DNA of 64,000 bases from Amia ocellicauda (taxonomy: Eukaryota; Chordata; Actinopteri; Amiiformes; Amiidae), in NCBI RefSeq assembly GCF_036373705.1, contig NC_089855.1:3930501-3994500 (forward strand), read 5' to 3'. The position numbers and the translations under genes are program-made. Position 1 is the first letter of the stretch; every line of letters begins with the position of its first letter. Shown in pieces: positions 32,751-45,650 of the stretch. The notes beneath the pieces are model-generated. The model ran no database searches, was not told the origin of the DNA, and was given only the letters and a program-made list of their open reading frames with translations.

Positions 32751-33748
32751 AACTGTCGCTTTAATGGTTTATTTGACCAATATAATATTCCAATACAGTG
32801 CATGCTGTGTATATTTGACTGTTGAAATAACAGATAAACTTACCCACGAAGCTATCCTGTATCTGTGTTTGTATTGTCATGGGTAACAGAGATCGTGGCC
32901 AGGGGTGTGTGGTGGTGAAAGGTTCAAACTGAGGCTGATGAGGGTGTGTGTGTCCATTTAAAGGGGCCAGGCCACAGCCTGACTCAGAGATTATCAGTGG
33001 GGGGTTCAGTCTGTAATTATCACTTATCAATTAATAACTAGGAGAACAAACTTATGTGAATTGCTAGCCTGTGCTAGTATTTATTAACATGCTTCCCAAA
33101 ACTGTTGCTGCCAATACCTCACTTCCTGTGTTCCCTTTATAATATATCATATGATTGTAATACTGACTCCTTGTGATTATAAAGTGTAACTGCAGATCAC
33201 CACACAGTCCAGGCCCAGTGACATCAGAGACATCACTTACTCCCATCTGCCTGAGCGCCCTGGACTCCAGGTGTCTTACAAATGACATCAAGCAGCCGCT
33301 ACTGAGGGGAACACAGGGTGGAGTTTCTGGGGCGGGGGCGGGGAAGAGGTTTAGGAAATGTGCTTTAGAGTTTCTTCAGGTCATGGTGGGTAATTGGGCG
33401 CAGTGCTTCAGCTCAGACCCACAGTGTGTCGAGTGAATATCAGTTATTCGAAGTGGAAAGAGAACTGGGCAATAAAATAAAATAAATATTATTATCATAA
33501 TTATAATGTACACACCAGCTAACTTTGGTAGATTTTTTTTTTTTTTTGCAAATGTTCATGGCAAATAACAGATACATTGGGAATTCATAGGAATGAATCA
33601 GCTTAAAACCAAAAATCATCTCAAATAACCAATGCTTCCCCCAAAAAAGATTAAATGGCCTTTTACAAAGAGATGGCTGACCTGTAGCTGATCCCTCCTG
33701 TCTCATGGGGCTCCTCAGTCTCAAATTATGATCTCTTGTCCCTATGTC

Positions 33749-35399
33749 AGTGATTCCCAACCACTAGTGGGCCGTAGAGTTACTGCAGATGGGCTGCAAA
33801 AATATATACTTTTATGCTTTTAAAATAAGAACACATTTTGCTATTTTTTTATATAATTAGGGCTGTCTTCGAATGTTCCAAGGTTCGTTCAGTCTCCAGA
33901 CCTTCAGAGGTTTTTACATCTTGTTAATAGAAATTGGCTGTATTCGAAACTGCATACTACCCATACTACACATAGTACATACCAACATTTCAGCATGACT
34001 TGTTGTGGGATATAACAAAGTTCAAAACTGTCGTGTCAGTAAGTATTGGACTAGATAAAATGTAAACAATGTATTTTGAAAATGTATGATTACACTAATC
34101 ATTTAAAGTTTTTTCTTCTTAAACAGCACTATCCTACCAGCATGCATGTGGAACAGTGTGTTATTCTGCATTATTTGCTTCTTCATCCACCATTATGCAA
34201 AGTGTTCAGCAATACAGTATAATGCAACTGAAGAAAAAAAAAAATGTCTTGACATTTAAATGCAAGGAAGTTGAATGTAAGCTGTGCAACTGAAAAGTGG
34301 TATATCAGGCAACCTCCTGGATCATTTAATCAATGTAGGTTTAAATTGGTATGCATTATTTATTAGGCTTAATAGATCAATTGCAATGAACTGAAAGCAG
34401 CGCACTAACTGGAGATGAGCCCTGTGGAATTAAAGTTAGAAATTCCCCTCACAAATGGTTTACTTCAACAGCCAGGCCAGAAGGTAGTTTGACTCCTGTT
34501 TGTTATTTTCAATGAGCATCTTGGAGAAGATGCCAAGGAGTATGATTTGAGTGTCTGCTCCTTAATCCTTGTATTGACCCATGGACTTTGTCCTCTAATA
34601 ATATATTCTACTTAGCAAGCTTTTGGATAACACAGTAATGACTTATTAATTGTAACCAGATCTTTGTTTTCTGTCTATAAAAAGCTCTGACTTATAACAT
34701 GGAAGCAGAGCAGCTTTGGGATCTTCTTGATTCACTGCTGTTCTCCACGTCACGTGTAATAAAGGCATTGCAACAAATGTTCCAACCTGATTGAAGACTG
34801 ATTGTTCATCCACAGCCCGTATTTAGTACGTAGCTGCATACTAACTAAGATCACTCCAATTTACTCATTATTATTATTATTGCTATTAATATTATTATAT
34901 ACCAAAAAATATGTAATGTTGACTATACTGTAGAAGGGAGTCTTTTTCTTGTAGTTAACTCAACTATTAAGGTTACTATGTTCCGGTGTCTTTAGTATTT
35001 ACTACATTCAGTATAGTTTATTCATCAAGGGTTTTACACCGATTCCCTATTTCCGACACTATTTTCTATATTTAATAAAATACAAGTTAAAGTTAGGAAA
35101 ATAGGACATATATATAAGACATAAAACAATGTATTCTGCAAGGAATAAAACTCCAGCAGGTATATCTTATTTTGGTAACAGTTTATTTTAAGTGTCCATT
35201 ATAAACAATCTATTAACACGTTATTAATTATGATATTATTTGTTATATGATTATTACTACAAATTAGAAATATATTATTAGACATTTTTATTTATTTTAT
35301 TTTGCTATAACACGTTATATTTAATAACATACTTATTATGTATGTATTATACATATTATAACATGACATTTTCATGCCGACATCAATCTATTATCATAA
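33749..35399. other. Unassigned repeats, no gene recognised
   Basis: Starts CAGTGATTCCCAACCACTAG, typical of hAT-derived repeat ends. GTATTCGAAACTGCATACTAC at 33951 and ATTTAGTACGTAGCTGCATACTAAC at about 34822 may be the two ends of another non-autonomous element. AT-rich, with no supported ORF. Confidence 0.4.
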
Positions 35400-35449
35400 T
35401 AGATAGAATAATAGATAGAATAGAGCGGAAGCCAGACCTGAGCAATCAA

Positions 35450-36240
35450 GTGAGACAGCAGACGTGCGGACATGACCGGAAGGACTGCGCCTCTGAAGTG
35501 CAGCAAGAGCAACAACAACAGCGACCCACACAGGAGCACCTGCACTGTGGATCTGCCTCCGAGAAGCGAAGCAAAGACAACAGCGGCACACAAAAGGGGA
35601 GTACTGCTAATATGTCTTTTTCTAATGCCATTTATTGTTTGTCATGCAGCATGCTTACCATGGTTAGATCCACCGACCATAATGATAATTTTTCATGCAC
35701 AAAATGCGTAGCTAATATGGAGTTGGCGGAACGAGTACGCATGTTGGAGGAAAATAAAAGAGGCCGAAAATTGGCTTGACTCGGTCTGTAGAAACCCGGA
35801 CTCGTCCTCTGTAGCAGCGAGAGGCCACACCGGCGGCTGCGCAGTCACAGCAGGGCTGCTGGGTCTCAGTAAATAGAGGCTCTAGAATCTATACTAAACA
35901 ATCTATACTGTTTGAGGGAGGTTGTGTCAGCTTTAACCAGGTCTGAAGAGTAACAGAAACAGAGTCAGCTTTAAAACTCTAGGAATGTGAAATGTATCTA
36001 GAAATATTAAATTTATTTCTAGAAATATTATATTTAGATCTTCACTATGCAAAACAGCGAAAAAACTATGTCAGAATATAACTCTGACCCGCTACCAACA
36101 CAGAGGGGATGAGGCCTTCAGCAGGCTGTCCTCTCTAAATAGGCCTGGCTTATACAGAAGAGATGGGCTCCATCTGAGCTGGAGAGGAGCGCTAATGTTA
36201 TCTGATAATATAGCTAGTTGTTTAAAATTGTGACTCCTCA
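35450..36240 (+). pseudogene. L2 ORF1 remnants with SGNH-esterase-like end
   Basis: Frame 35342-35779 includes CLSCSMLTMV..SCTKCVANMELAERVRMLEENK, a Cys-pair region leading into a coiled coil. At 36117-36215 a separate frame reads FSRLSSLNRPGLYRRDGLHLSW and then ALMLSDNIA. The DGLHLS motif is the C-terminal Asp-x-x-His block of the esterase-type ORF1 found in CR1/L2 LINEs. The catalytic Ser block upstream is not visible. Confidence 0.6.
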
Positions 36241-36519
36241 GAGCACCGGTCAGGCTGCAGGCTCGCAGTCCTACAATGCAGTCTGCCTGTAACTCCCAGC
36301 ATAGCCTGACCCCGATCCTAGATCCCTGCCTGGGGGCATCCAATAAAGTACATACTCCTGAGATTAAATCTTATACAAACAAAATGAATAGTTATCCTAT
36401 TAAAACAGTAATTTGTCATTGGCTTGGATGTATTCCTTCCTCTCGGGGCCCTCGTTTCAACAATCTAATAAAAGTTAAAACTACAAGACAATTACCTGTT
36501 CACATTACTCCTCCCATGT

Positions 36520-36926
36520 ATAAGCTTGCTGTCTTAAACATCCGCTCACTAGCTAGCAAAGCAGCCTTAATAAATGACACCATAACTGACACACACATAG
36601 ATGTGCTCACCTTGACTGAGACCTGGTCAAGACCAGATGACACTATTCCATTAGTAGAAGCCTCCCCTAATGACTTCTCTTACTGCCAGAAGGCCCGTGC
36701 AACAGGCCACTATGATAAACTCATTATTTTGGGGGACTTTAACATACATATTGACATTAAAGACAACCCCCTCACTGTTAGTTTCTTGTCCCTATTGGAG
36801 TCTGTAGGCTTCACTCAGCATGTGTCTGGACCCACACATCGTCACAATCACACACTAGATCTAGTTATTACCCGTGGGGTACAGATTCACCCCAAAACCA
36901 GACGATTTCTGACTTATTACATTTGA
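36520..36926 (+). pseudogene. L2 AP-type endonuclease domain
   Basis: MYKLAVLNIRSLASKAALIND, HIDVLTLTETWSRPDDT, then a deletion, then LIILGDFNIHIDI (GDFN catalytic box), GPTHRHNHTLDLVITRG. The SDH box is lost after a stop at 36926. Nicks target DNA in intact relatives. Confidence 0.8.
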
Positions 36927-37639
36927 GCTGCCAGGATTAGAATTGGACACACAGGAGAGGAACATAGAAACTCGCTGCCTAAATCCCACTGCTATTCATA
37001 AATTCACTACCCTGTTGCCAAATGCTAGTTTTATCAAAACAGGATCTGCAGATGAATTATTCAACAATACACTAAGCACTGCTTTAGATACAGTTGCTCC
37101 ATTAAGGACACCACAAATTAAACCAACAAAACGAACACACTCGCTCACTTAAAACAGAATGCCGTAAATGGAGAGCAATAAAACTAGAGGTCTTCCATAT
37201 GGTATGGAATGACAGTATAATAAGATACAAGCAGGCCCTGCCCTCTGCTAGGTCTGGCTACTACTTTAATTTAACAGACGCATAAGAATAACCCGCGTTT
37301 TCTTTTTAATAAAATAGCGACACTTACTAACCAGCAGGTAAAGCCTTCAGAGGTTATCCCCCCCAATATCACCTGCAGTGACTTCATGGATCATTTCAAT
37401 AGCAAAGTTAATGGCATTAGAAAACAGATAGAACAGGAAACATACACACATACTATAGCCGACACATGCAGTCCTTCACAGCCCCTACCTACCTTGGACT
37501 CGTTTAACGCAGTAAATCACCAGGAATTGGTCTCCTTAATTACTAAAATAAACCTGTGCACTAGACCCTATACCCACTAAACTGCTAATACAATCTCTGA
37601 CATTAATTATTCACATAATACACAATATTATTAATGTCT

Positions 37640-38524
37640 CTTTATCCTCAGGATCTGTTCCTGAATCGTTTAAAATTGCTGTAAACCACTTTTTTCATTG
37701 TACATGCTCCCTTTAGATGTTATCATTCGACGACATAATATTAACCTTCACAGTTACACAGACGACACACAATTATATCTGTCAGTAAATTCTAACGATA
37801 CAATAGACCTTGAAAAACTAATCTGCTGTCTGTGAGATTAAAACATGGATGACAAAAAAATGTTTTATGCTTAATTCTGACAAAACAAAAGTCCTCATTT
37901 TAGGAGACAAAACTCGAACTGTTCATCATGCACTGACAAAACTGAGTAATGATAAGTTTAATTTCTCCCCTAAGGAGATGGCACGAAACCTGGGTGTCAT
38001 CTGTGATCATAATCTATCCTTTGAATCACACATTCAGAATGTGTCGAGATCTTCCTTCCTCCAGCTTAGAAACATTGCTAGACTAAGACAATTCCTGAGG
38101 ACACTGAGAAATTGATACACACATTTGTTACATCTAGATTGGATAACTGTAATGCCAATCTGTCAGGCAGCACAAACAGAGCTATTTCTGTACTTCAGTC
38201 CAAAATGCTGCTGCAAGAATCCTAACAAAAACTAAAAAACATGAACACATCACTCCAGTATTGGCTTCTTTTCACTGGCTGCCCGTGCACTACAGGATAG
38301 ACTTTAAAGTTCTCTTATTAACATTTAAAGCACTAAAGGGACTGGCACCTCCCTACTTAAAAGATATCCTTATCGAATACACTCCAGGTCAGCCATTGAG
38401 ATCCCAGGAAGCCGGTTACATAGTGCTCCCTAAAATACACAAGAAAACCACAGGTGGTAGAGCTTTCAGTTATAGGGCCCCAAAGCTGTGGAACGATCTT
38501 CCAGCCAATATAAGAGATGCGTGA
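37640..38524 (+). pseudogene. L2 reverse transcriptase remnant and C-terminal domain
   Basis: PESFKIAVN (about 37660) is followed directly by a frame with LHSYTDDTQLYLSVNS (catalytic DD, about 37745). Most of the fingers and palm are deleted. Then NSDKTKVLILGDK, ARNLGVICDHNLSFESHIQNVS (37849-38115) and LASFHWLPVHYRIDFK..LAPPYLKDIL..RAFSYRAPKLWNDLPANIR (38261-38524). Frames change several times. Confidence 0.85.
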
Positions 38525-39290
38525 GTGTGAGCCTTTAAATCACGTCTGAAGACTCATATGTTTAGTCTCTGTTTTTCTAGCCTATAGTGCCGCTGGTGTG
38601 CCATGGACATGCAATGCATAACTGTCTTTGGAAATGTCCTGCACTGCATGACCAGTATCTGAGCACGACTGCCTTCTTGTCTTCCAGCAACAGCCCCCTC
38701 TGGGGGTCCGATGAGGCACCTCGTCCCCCCACCATGGAAGTCTAACTTGGCACAACCCTCCTCCAGGGCACCCCACCACGGAGGGCCAACGGGGCATTCA
38801 CACCCAAGGTCTGACAAGCCATCGCCACCCAAAGCCTGTTGATGGTCCAACCCCCCCACCCCCAATGGCCGGTGAAAGGCCACCTCCAGAGGGAAGAGCA
38901 CAGCCAGCAGCACCGATAAAGAACTTTCTGATCTCCTTGCTGCTGTAATAACCATACTGCCTGGAGGGGAGGCAACCATTTGGCCTAGGCCCTAAGCCGT
39001 GGACCCCCAGAGATTCATTTTCTCCTACATGCCATCCATAGGAGTTTTTTAGTTTTTCTCTCCTCCGTGCCTAGATGGGTTATTTACTTAAATGTTCACT
39101 CACTTTATTTTAGATCATGTAAAATGTTTACAGGTCTATATTTATTTTACTTTATTGTATCTATGTATTGTATTTTATTTTGCTGTACGTTTATTGTATG
39201 TTTACCAGTCTGTAAAGCGCTCTGTGGCTACCCTGCAAAGGACGCTATACAAATAAAAATTGATTGATTGATAATATGATTGATTGAACT
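38525..39290 (+). other. 3' untranslated region of L2 LINE
   Basis: A Cys/Pro-poor, C-rich stretch with no coding frame, ending GCTATACAAATAAAAATTGATTGATTGATAATATGATTGATTG, i.e. the L2 tail and TTGA repeat. Confidence 0.75.
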
Positions 39291-39404
39291 ATTCATGTGC
39301 TGCTATTAAATATCTTATAATGCTATTTAATTACATATACTATGTAGCGTAAGGTACACTTATAAATTTCAATTAAATAAGTGAATTTATAGTATCACCT
39401 TATC

Positions 39405-40541
39405 ACGAATCCTGGAATCTTGTAGAACTCAATTTATGTAATAATTGGACGCAGACACCAATTCCAAAGATATAAATTGTCAAATTTATTCAAAAACAAA
39501 GACTAAATGTTAGTAAGACGAAGGTGAGTCTCTCATTAGTATTGTTAGTCGGACATTAAATAACTACTCAGGTTAGTATTTATGTCAGGTAACTTCTCGT
39601 TATATATGTATCAGTCTCATTTACGTTTAGGTGCCGAGAAAGATCCTATCATTACTTGTTACCACAATTTCCCTTAACTGATTATTATTCAATGATTAAG
39701 GATAGGCAGGGCCACCAATAACCTAATGTCTATTAACGGGTGTCAATTTCAGACTAAACAGTTAAACAGGAATGAGAAAATATTTCTCGGCGTTGACAGA
39801 TTTTATTTCTAAAATTATCAACAAAACAGTTTAATGCAACACACATTTATATTTAAGAAAACTAAATGATATTACACATTCTAGAGTTATGAATCACAGA
39901 TTAACATTTCTAATTGATTTCTCAAATGTCATGAATCACAAACTCCAAACTGTTAAACTTATCTGAACTTCATCGCAGAGAGGCCTCTCTGGCTTCGGGC
40001 TCAGATAACAGCACACGGCACGAGGTCCGTGTGGTTTGGAACAAAGGCAGTCCGGTTCGGCTTTGTCCAAGAACTTCCACTCAGTCGATGCAGCTGGAAG
40101 TTGGGGTTTCGCGAAAGTAGAGTCGTTTCCAAACAGATTTTCCACTGGTTTGAAGATTCCAAGGTTGTGCACAAAATCTTCTTGGCAAGCAGGGTTTCCA
40201 GCGTAGTTACTTGAAGACAAAGTCTTTGAGGAAAGCAGGGCCCTGTTCGGTTCCAAGGGTCAAGTTTCTTAAGACTCAAATAGCTATTTAATGACTAACA
40301 CTTTCGTATACAGTCGACTTAATCAATTGTCCAGCTGTAAAACTCCACTGATCAGGTGGGTACAGGTGGGCATGCGCAGTCTGTAAAGTTCTTTATTTAA
40401 TAAAGTCCTTTAAAATAATTCTTCGTATGGCTCAATCTCCTTCTCCCAGTTTGACTCTTCTGTTGCTGACTTAGTTGTTTCCTGGTTCCGGTTCTGGCAA
40501 CAGAGCTACAGGTTGAGCTGTGGCAGTGAGTTACTGGTTCA

Positions 40542-40604
<63 letters not shown>

Positions 40605-40645
40605 TAGAGAGAGAGAGAGAGAGCGTGCGCTACCATTTATACGCC
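39405..40645 (-). other. Candidate solo LTR
   Basis: On the minus strand a TATAAA (plus TTTATA at 40636-40641) is followed, after the (CT)n tract and about 1.1 kb, by TTGAATAAATTTGACA (about 39490) and, further on, GGTGTCTGCGTCC. This is the spacing of a long retroviral-type LTR, but I find no clean TG..CA borders or target duplication. No ORF of note. Weak call. Confidence 0.3.
40544..40624. repeat. (GA)n microsatellite
   Basis: About 38 GA dinucleotides with two AAGATA interruptions. Confidence 0.95.
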
Positions 40646-42639
40646 TGTCTGATGAATAGATGATTGGTTCTTGAGTTTGTGAGATTGGATTTCAGTTTCA
40701 GCCCCCAGTGTCCTATTGGAGGGGGGCTTGATTTATGACTGATGTCAATCCATGCCATCTTTTGGAAATGCCGGTTGGCCCGGGTTCGTAGCTCTGTGTC
40801 GGGATTTCGGCTCTAGTCCATTTCAAAGAGTTTTTATTACCTACAGGCCCCCTTCCCCAGACATCTCACAGCAGGATTCCAAACTATTTGGCCTATTCTC
40901 AGTGCCATCCACCCAAGACTGTCACTTTGATGTAAACCAGTCCCACACTTTAAGGAAATCTGATAACTTTGGGGGGGGGAGGGTTTCCTTAGATCAGTGT
41001 TTCAGCTCAGAGCTAAAATGCTCTTATCAAAATACACTCAACATAATGCTACAACTATAAGAAAACTGCATTATATGTTATAGCTCTACCTATAAGGTAA
41101 GCTTATAAGTACCATTTATAAATCAATTTTACTAATGTAATGTTTCTCATTACATTGCTAGGTATTCTAAATATAGGTATTAATATATGACCACAGCATT
41201 GTAGCTTCATAAACACAAAAATAAATAAGTTATAGACACATTTACCTAGATCAGTCATTTTGACCGGTTATTAAGAACATCTATAAATCAACTATAATGC
41301 ATAATCCTGCCTGCTCTATACAATACAATCAGTCTCACAATCAAGTGATGATCTCTACTTGTCCACGATATTTCATGTGCTTGAAAAGCACATCCAGTGT
41401 ATACAATAATACTCAGATTGGCTCAGATTGTGTGGACACTGAGAGTGATTATGCCACAAATACACATGGATCAGAGAAAGAGGTTGAAGAGAGCAGGTTT
41501 TGGAAATGCTGTGTTAATTAAAATTACTCTTATTCAGGGGGCATCAGTGATTCTGGGAATGACAGTGATCATTTGTGGGTTTGTGCCAGCATCAACACCA
41601 CCATCACCGTCGATCCTCCTGCTGCATTGACACCAACAAGACGGTATTGTCTGGGACAGTATAAATCTGGAGGGGTAGGAATACGCACTTCTGAAAAAAT
41701 TGTAAATGAAAGGCCAGGTCACGGTACTGAGTGTTTTTACTGTGCTGATCAATGTATAATTGCTACTGCACATAGTACAAAGTGCAATAGCACAGGCACA
41801 TTGAACTCAAAATAATGATTCATGGACTTTATCAGTGGGGGAGCATTTAGTGCAATGCTATATATTCATGGCACAAAAGTTTTCACCTGGAGTATGTAGT
41901 ACATGCTTATGCAGGAAATGTGGGTAAGGATGTGTTCTGTGTGGATTATACCAATTAGAAAGCTGCCTGGTATACAGACTATGTACATATTAAAGAGTTT
42001 ATTGTAATACAAAGCTACTGTGAATACAAGCTTAGTATGTTCATAAAAAGTTTACATGATTTTGAAAATGTTAAGTGTACTTATTCATTTTTTTGAAAAA
42101 TTGAATACTTATTTTTGAACAATAATATATTGTGTTTCAGCATTATTCAGAATTCAAGTTCACACATCTTTCATTTGTACTTTTCAGACAGTACTTGTAA
42201 TTTAGTCATTCATTCTTCTGGAAGATTGCACTTATACAACGTTTTGTCATACTCTTTCCTTTGCACTTGTATTATTTATCTTGATTTCCCCTATGCTCCC
42301 TTTCCCTTAGCTCTTAACTTTGACTTAACATCTTGTCTGCACTTATCAGCTTTTACAATCTAGGATGTAAGACCTCATACATTGTTTACTGTATATCTAG
42401 TATACACATGTGTAAATTCTAAATTTGTAAAATATATTGTGCCTTGAACTGCACTGTATTATTGCACTTTGTATTGCTCTTATATTTTGTAAGTCACTCT
42501 GGAGAAGGGCGTTTGCTAAGAAATAAATAATAGTTTTTTTTATATAGTTATTCATTTAGCTTTTTGCTTATTGTATCATTTATGTAACATTTATGCTTTT
42601 TTGGTTATTTATGTTTTTTGACTGTGCAGTGGAAGCGTT
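40646..42639. other. Unassigned stretch; SINE-like tail at its end
   Basis: ORFs at 41297-41815 (for example DTESDYATNTHGSEKEVEES) resemble broken acidic coding sequence but I recognise no family. 42430-42535 ends TTTTGTAAGTCACTCTGGAGAAGGGCGTTTGCTAAG..AAATAATAG, the same short-element tail seen at 20690, 47340 and 58410. Confidence 0.4.
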
Positions 42640-42678
42640 GGTTTATCAGACTGTTACCCTGGAGTAACAGCCTGCAAC
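42640..42678 (+). other. Outer part of the OR3 upstream module
   Basis: GTTGGTTTATCAGACTGTTACCCTGGAGTAACAGCCTGCAAC matches the OR0, OR1 and OR4 modules. The continuation ACTACAGAACTGAAGAC resumes at 47989 after a 5.3-kb insertion. Confidence 0.75.
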
Positions 42679-43050
42679 CCCTTACGAAAATTAAATATAT
42701 TTAAAAATATATTGCCATACTTACCATATATGTAGCCTTCATAGCAAAATATATTGTAGAGTATGCCACAGATAAAATATATTTCCTGGTATATTACATA
42801 TTATAATATACACAATCTATATTGTAATATATTGTGCTTGCTGTTGTCCTAAGAGCAAGTAATAGATAAACCATTCAAATAAGACTTTGGGTTAAATTTG
42901 GGTTCATGTTAGAATATTTACTTTGTTAATAATGTGTATCATTGCAGTACAATTAAACATTTGTTAATTAATCAATGTGTGTGTATATATATATGACATT
43001 ATAACTTACAGAGAACATTTTGCACCTGTATTTTGTTAGCTTTACTATTC

Positions 43051-43108
<58 letters not shown>

Positions 43109-43112
<4 letters not shown>

Positions 43113-43541
43113 GAAAAAGCAGTTCTTTAAGACTGTGCAGGAGACCAGTCTTCAAACAAAATACTTCTAATAACTATCCAAACGAACAAAGAAACACGGC
43201 TCAAGGGCCAAAACAAACCACAAAACTCCCAAATTTAAATAAATGGCAATAACTCTACAGCTCCACTAAACTATTCACTCTCTGCTGGCTTTTTCAACTC
43301 TGCCCCATTTTTTTTTTCTCCCCATTTTATACCTGGTGGTAGTATATCACCAGGTGGACTCATTAAGGGGGGAAATGGCTGGCTGAGGGTTCTGGGACAT
43401 GCAGTTTTTCTATGGGTTTCCATTTTGTATTCTGTAGTCCACTTGTTTTTAAGCAGCCACCTTTCCACAGGACATATTCCCATTAACACCTCTGCCCTCA
43501 CATACCTCCCATTGAGGACCCTGCCTTTTGGATTATCACAA
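43109..43541 (-). mobile_element. Possible solo LTR nested in the 5.3-kb insertion
   Basis: Borders TGTGAAAAAGC and GATTATCACA give TG..CA with inverted ends, set in a run of AT dinucleotides so that target duplication cannot be judged. On the minus strand GGTATAAAATGGGG (plus about 43320-43333) is a TATA-like motif. No ORF. Confidence 0.4.
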
Positions 43542-44051
43542 TATATATATATATATACATATACATACCACATGTACCACAGAAATTGAAACGTTATTAT
43601 TTTGCCATCTATAATAATTCACTCAGTCAGTCACATTGACTTTTCATTTCAGAAATATATAAACTATATAAACCTATAGGATCACCCAAAAAGTATATGA
43701 TACACACATTTCAATTGAAAGTTATGTGGCTTCCAAGCTGGATCCCATAGCTTTAATGAATTCACATTTCAATCGTGTTGTTTCTATTTCACTAATGGTT
43801 ATAACAAAGTTATTCAGTGTTAAAGTCTGTTACCAACATCCATTCTTTCTCAGATTACACCTGTTTGAAACTGGTAGAGGTCTGCCATGTAAATTAAAGC
43901 ATTATAATAAAGTCAGATGATATCATGAGCATATTTTAGAAAGATCTTGAACAAATAATCCAGGACAGCAAAACACTCTTCAGCCTATTTCTGATGTCTA
44001 CTACAATTGTGAAAAAAAATTAAATTATATATATATATATATATATATATA

Positions 44052-45515
44052 CAGTGAGGGGAAAAAGTATTTGATCCCCTGCTGATTTTGTACGTTCGCC
44101 CACTGACAAAGAAATGATCAGTGTATAATTTTAATGGTAGGTGTATTTTAACAGTGAGAGACAGAATAACAACAAAAAAATCCAGAAAAACGCATTTCAA
44201 AAAAGTTATAAATTGATTTGCATGTTAAAGAGTGAAATAAGTATTTGATCCCCTATCAATCAGCAAGATTTCTGGCTCCCAGGTGTCTTTTATACAGGTA
44301 ACGAGCTGAGATTAGGAGCACTCTCTTAAAGGGAGTGCTCCTAATCTCAGATCGTTACCTGTATAAAATCAATCAATCAGATTCCAAACTCTCCACCATG
44401 GCCAAGACCAAAGAGCTGTCCAAGGATGTCAGGGACAAGATTGTAGACCTACACAAGGCTGGAATGGGCTACAAGACCATCGCCAAGCAGCTTGGTGTGA
44501 AGATGACAACAGTTGGTGCGATTATTCGCAAATGGAAGAAACACAAAATAACTGTCAGTCTCCCTCGGTCTGGGGCTCCATGCAAGATCTCACCTCGTGG
44601 AGTTTCAATGATCATGAGAATGGTGAGGAATCAGCCCAGAACTACACGGGAGGATCTTGTTAATGATCTCAAGGCAGCTGGGACCATAGTCACCAAGAAA
44701 ACAATTGGTAACACACTACGCCGTGAAGGACTGAAATCCTGCAGCGCCCGCAAGGTCCCCCTGCTCAAGAAAGCACATGTACAGGCCCGTCTGAAGTGTG
44801 CCAATGAACATCTGAATGATTCAGAGGAGAACTGGGTGAAAGTGTTGTGGTCAGATGAGACCAAAATCGAGCTCTTTGGTATCAACTCAACTCGTCGTGT
44901 TTGGAGGAGGAGGAATGACCCCAAGAACACCATCCCCACTGTCAAACATGGAGGTGGAAACATTATGCTTTGGGGGTGTTTTTCTGCTAAGGGGACAGGA
45001 CAACTGCACCGCATCAAAGGGACGATGGACGGGGCCATGTACGGTCAAATCTTGGGTGAGAACCTCCTTCCCTCAGCCAGGGCATTGAAAATGGGTCGTG
45101 GATGGGTATTCCAGCATGACAATGACCCAAAACACACAGCCAAGGCAACAAAGGAGTGGCTCAAGAAGAAGCACATTAAGGTCCTGGAGTGGCCTAGCCA
45201 GTCTCCAGACCTTAATCCCATAGAAAATCTGTGGAGGGAGCTGAAGGTTCGAGTTGCCAAATGTCAGCCTCGAAACCTTAATGACTTGGAGAGGATCTGC
45301 AAAAAGGAGTGGGACAAAATCCCTCCTGAGATGTGTGCAAACCTAGTGGCCAACTACAAGAAATGTCTGACCTCTGTGATTACCAATAAGGGTTTGTTGC
45401 TATTCTGTCTCTCACTGTTAAAATACACCTACCATTAAAATTATACATTGATCATTTCTTTGTCAGTGGGCAAACGTACAAAATCAGCAGGGGATCAAAT
45501 ACTTTTTTCCCTCAC

Positions 45516-45517
<2 letters not shown>
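44052..45517 (+). mobile_element. Tc1/mariner DD34E transposon, copy D
   Basis: Left end CAGTGAGGGGAAAAAGTATT, right end ACTTTTTTCCCTCACTG, TA on the left (44050-44051) and TG on the right, which was probably TA once. The left IR/DR pair is complete. A deletion after ATAAGGGTTT (about 45390) removes the stop codon and the inner right repeat that copy C retains. It sits in AT microsatellite. Confidence 0.92.
44398..45438 (+). CDS. Tc1 DD34E transposase, open frame with aberrant C-terminus
   Basis: From MAKTKELSK (CCACCATGG context) 346 residues are open. Two helix-turn-helix segments are visible (about 10-50 and 65-110), then DDE catalysis with D153 (WSDETK), D241 (QHDNDPKH) and E276 (NPIENLW), 34 residues between the last two. 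The element's own 3' end is deleted after NKG. The final 14 residues ([14 protein letters not shown]) are read from terminal-repeat DNA instead of FATKY and stop. It acts on Tc1 ends by cut and paste in intact relatives. Missing inner right repeat makes self-mobility doubtful. Confidence 0.88.
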   Translation: MAKTKELSKDVRDKIVDLHKAGMGYKTIAKQLGVKMTTVGAIIRKWKKHKITVSLPRSGAPCKISPRGVSMIMRMVRNQPRTTREDLVNDLKAAGTIVTKKTIGNTLRREGLKSCSARKVPLLKKAHVQARLKCANEHLNDSEENWVKVLWSDETKIELFGINSTRRVWRRRNDPKNTIPTVKHGGGNIMLWGCFSAKGTGQLHRIKGTMDGAMYGQILGENLLPSARALKMGRGWVFQHDNDPKHTAKATKEWLKKKHIKVLEWPSQSPDLNPIENLWRELKVRVAKCQPRNLNDLERICKKEWDKIPPEMCANLVANYKKCLTSVITNKGLLLFCLSLLKYTYH

Positions 45518-45532
<15 letters not shown>

Positions 45533-45578
<46 letters not shown>

Positions 45579-45650
45579 CTCTGGAAAAAATGAAGAGGCC
45601 ACTCCAAGTTCAGAAATCAATGTTAAGCGGTCTCTTAATCTCTTAGTCTT
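45533..45650. repeat. (AT)n microsatellite and small MITE fragment
   Basis: About 20 AT units (45533-45574), then CAGCTCTGGAAAAAATGAAGAGGCCACTCC..AAGCGGTCTCTTAA, the left arm and loop of the hairpin MITE also seen at 21470. Confidence 0.75.

Larger units (their letters stand above)
31023..33748 (+). other. OR2 3' flank forming a large inverted repeat
   Basis: 31023-31335 follows the OR1 3' flank. From 31336 to about 32050 the sequence is repeated in inverse orientation at about 32755-33748. Matched pairs include TATCAATAGGACACATAGGG..GAGACTGAGGAG with CTCAGTCTC..CCCTATG, CTACCAAAGTTAGCTGG with CCAGCTAACTTTGGTAG, and CAGGCTGTGGCCTGGCC with GGCCAGGCCACAGCCTG. The spacer holds two family H repeats. 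The right arm carries about 330 bp extra (33010-33350), part of it shared with OR1. Confidence 0.75.
35400..39290 (+). mobile_element. L2-type LINE, internally deleted
   Basis: Order on the plus strand: an ORF1-like protein, an esterase-like ORF1 C-terminus (36117-36215), AP endonuclease (36520-36926), a collapsed RT (37640-38115) and the typical L2 C-terminal domain (38240-38524). The 3' untranslated region ends GTAAAGCGCTCTGTGGCTACC, GCTATACAAATAAA and (TTGA)n. Those 3' words and the C-terminal HWLPVHYRIDFK are hallmarks of fish L2 LINEs. Multiple frameshifts; inactive. Confidence 0.88.

Noticed and set aside
41297..41815. A host gene with acidic N-terminus
   Set aside because: Two short frames with stops between them, no splice evidence and no family recognised; left as unassigned.
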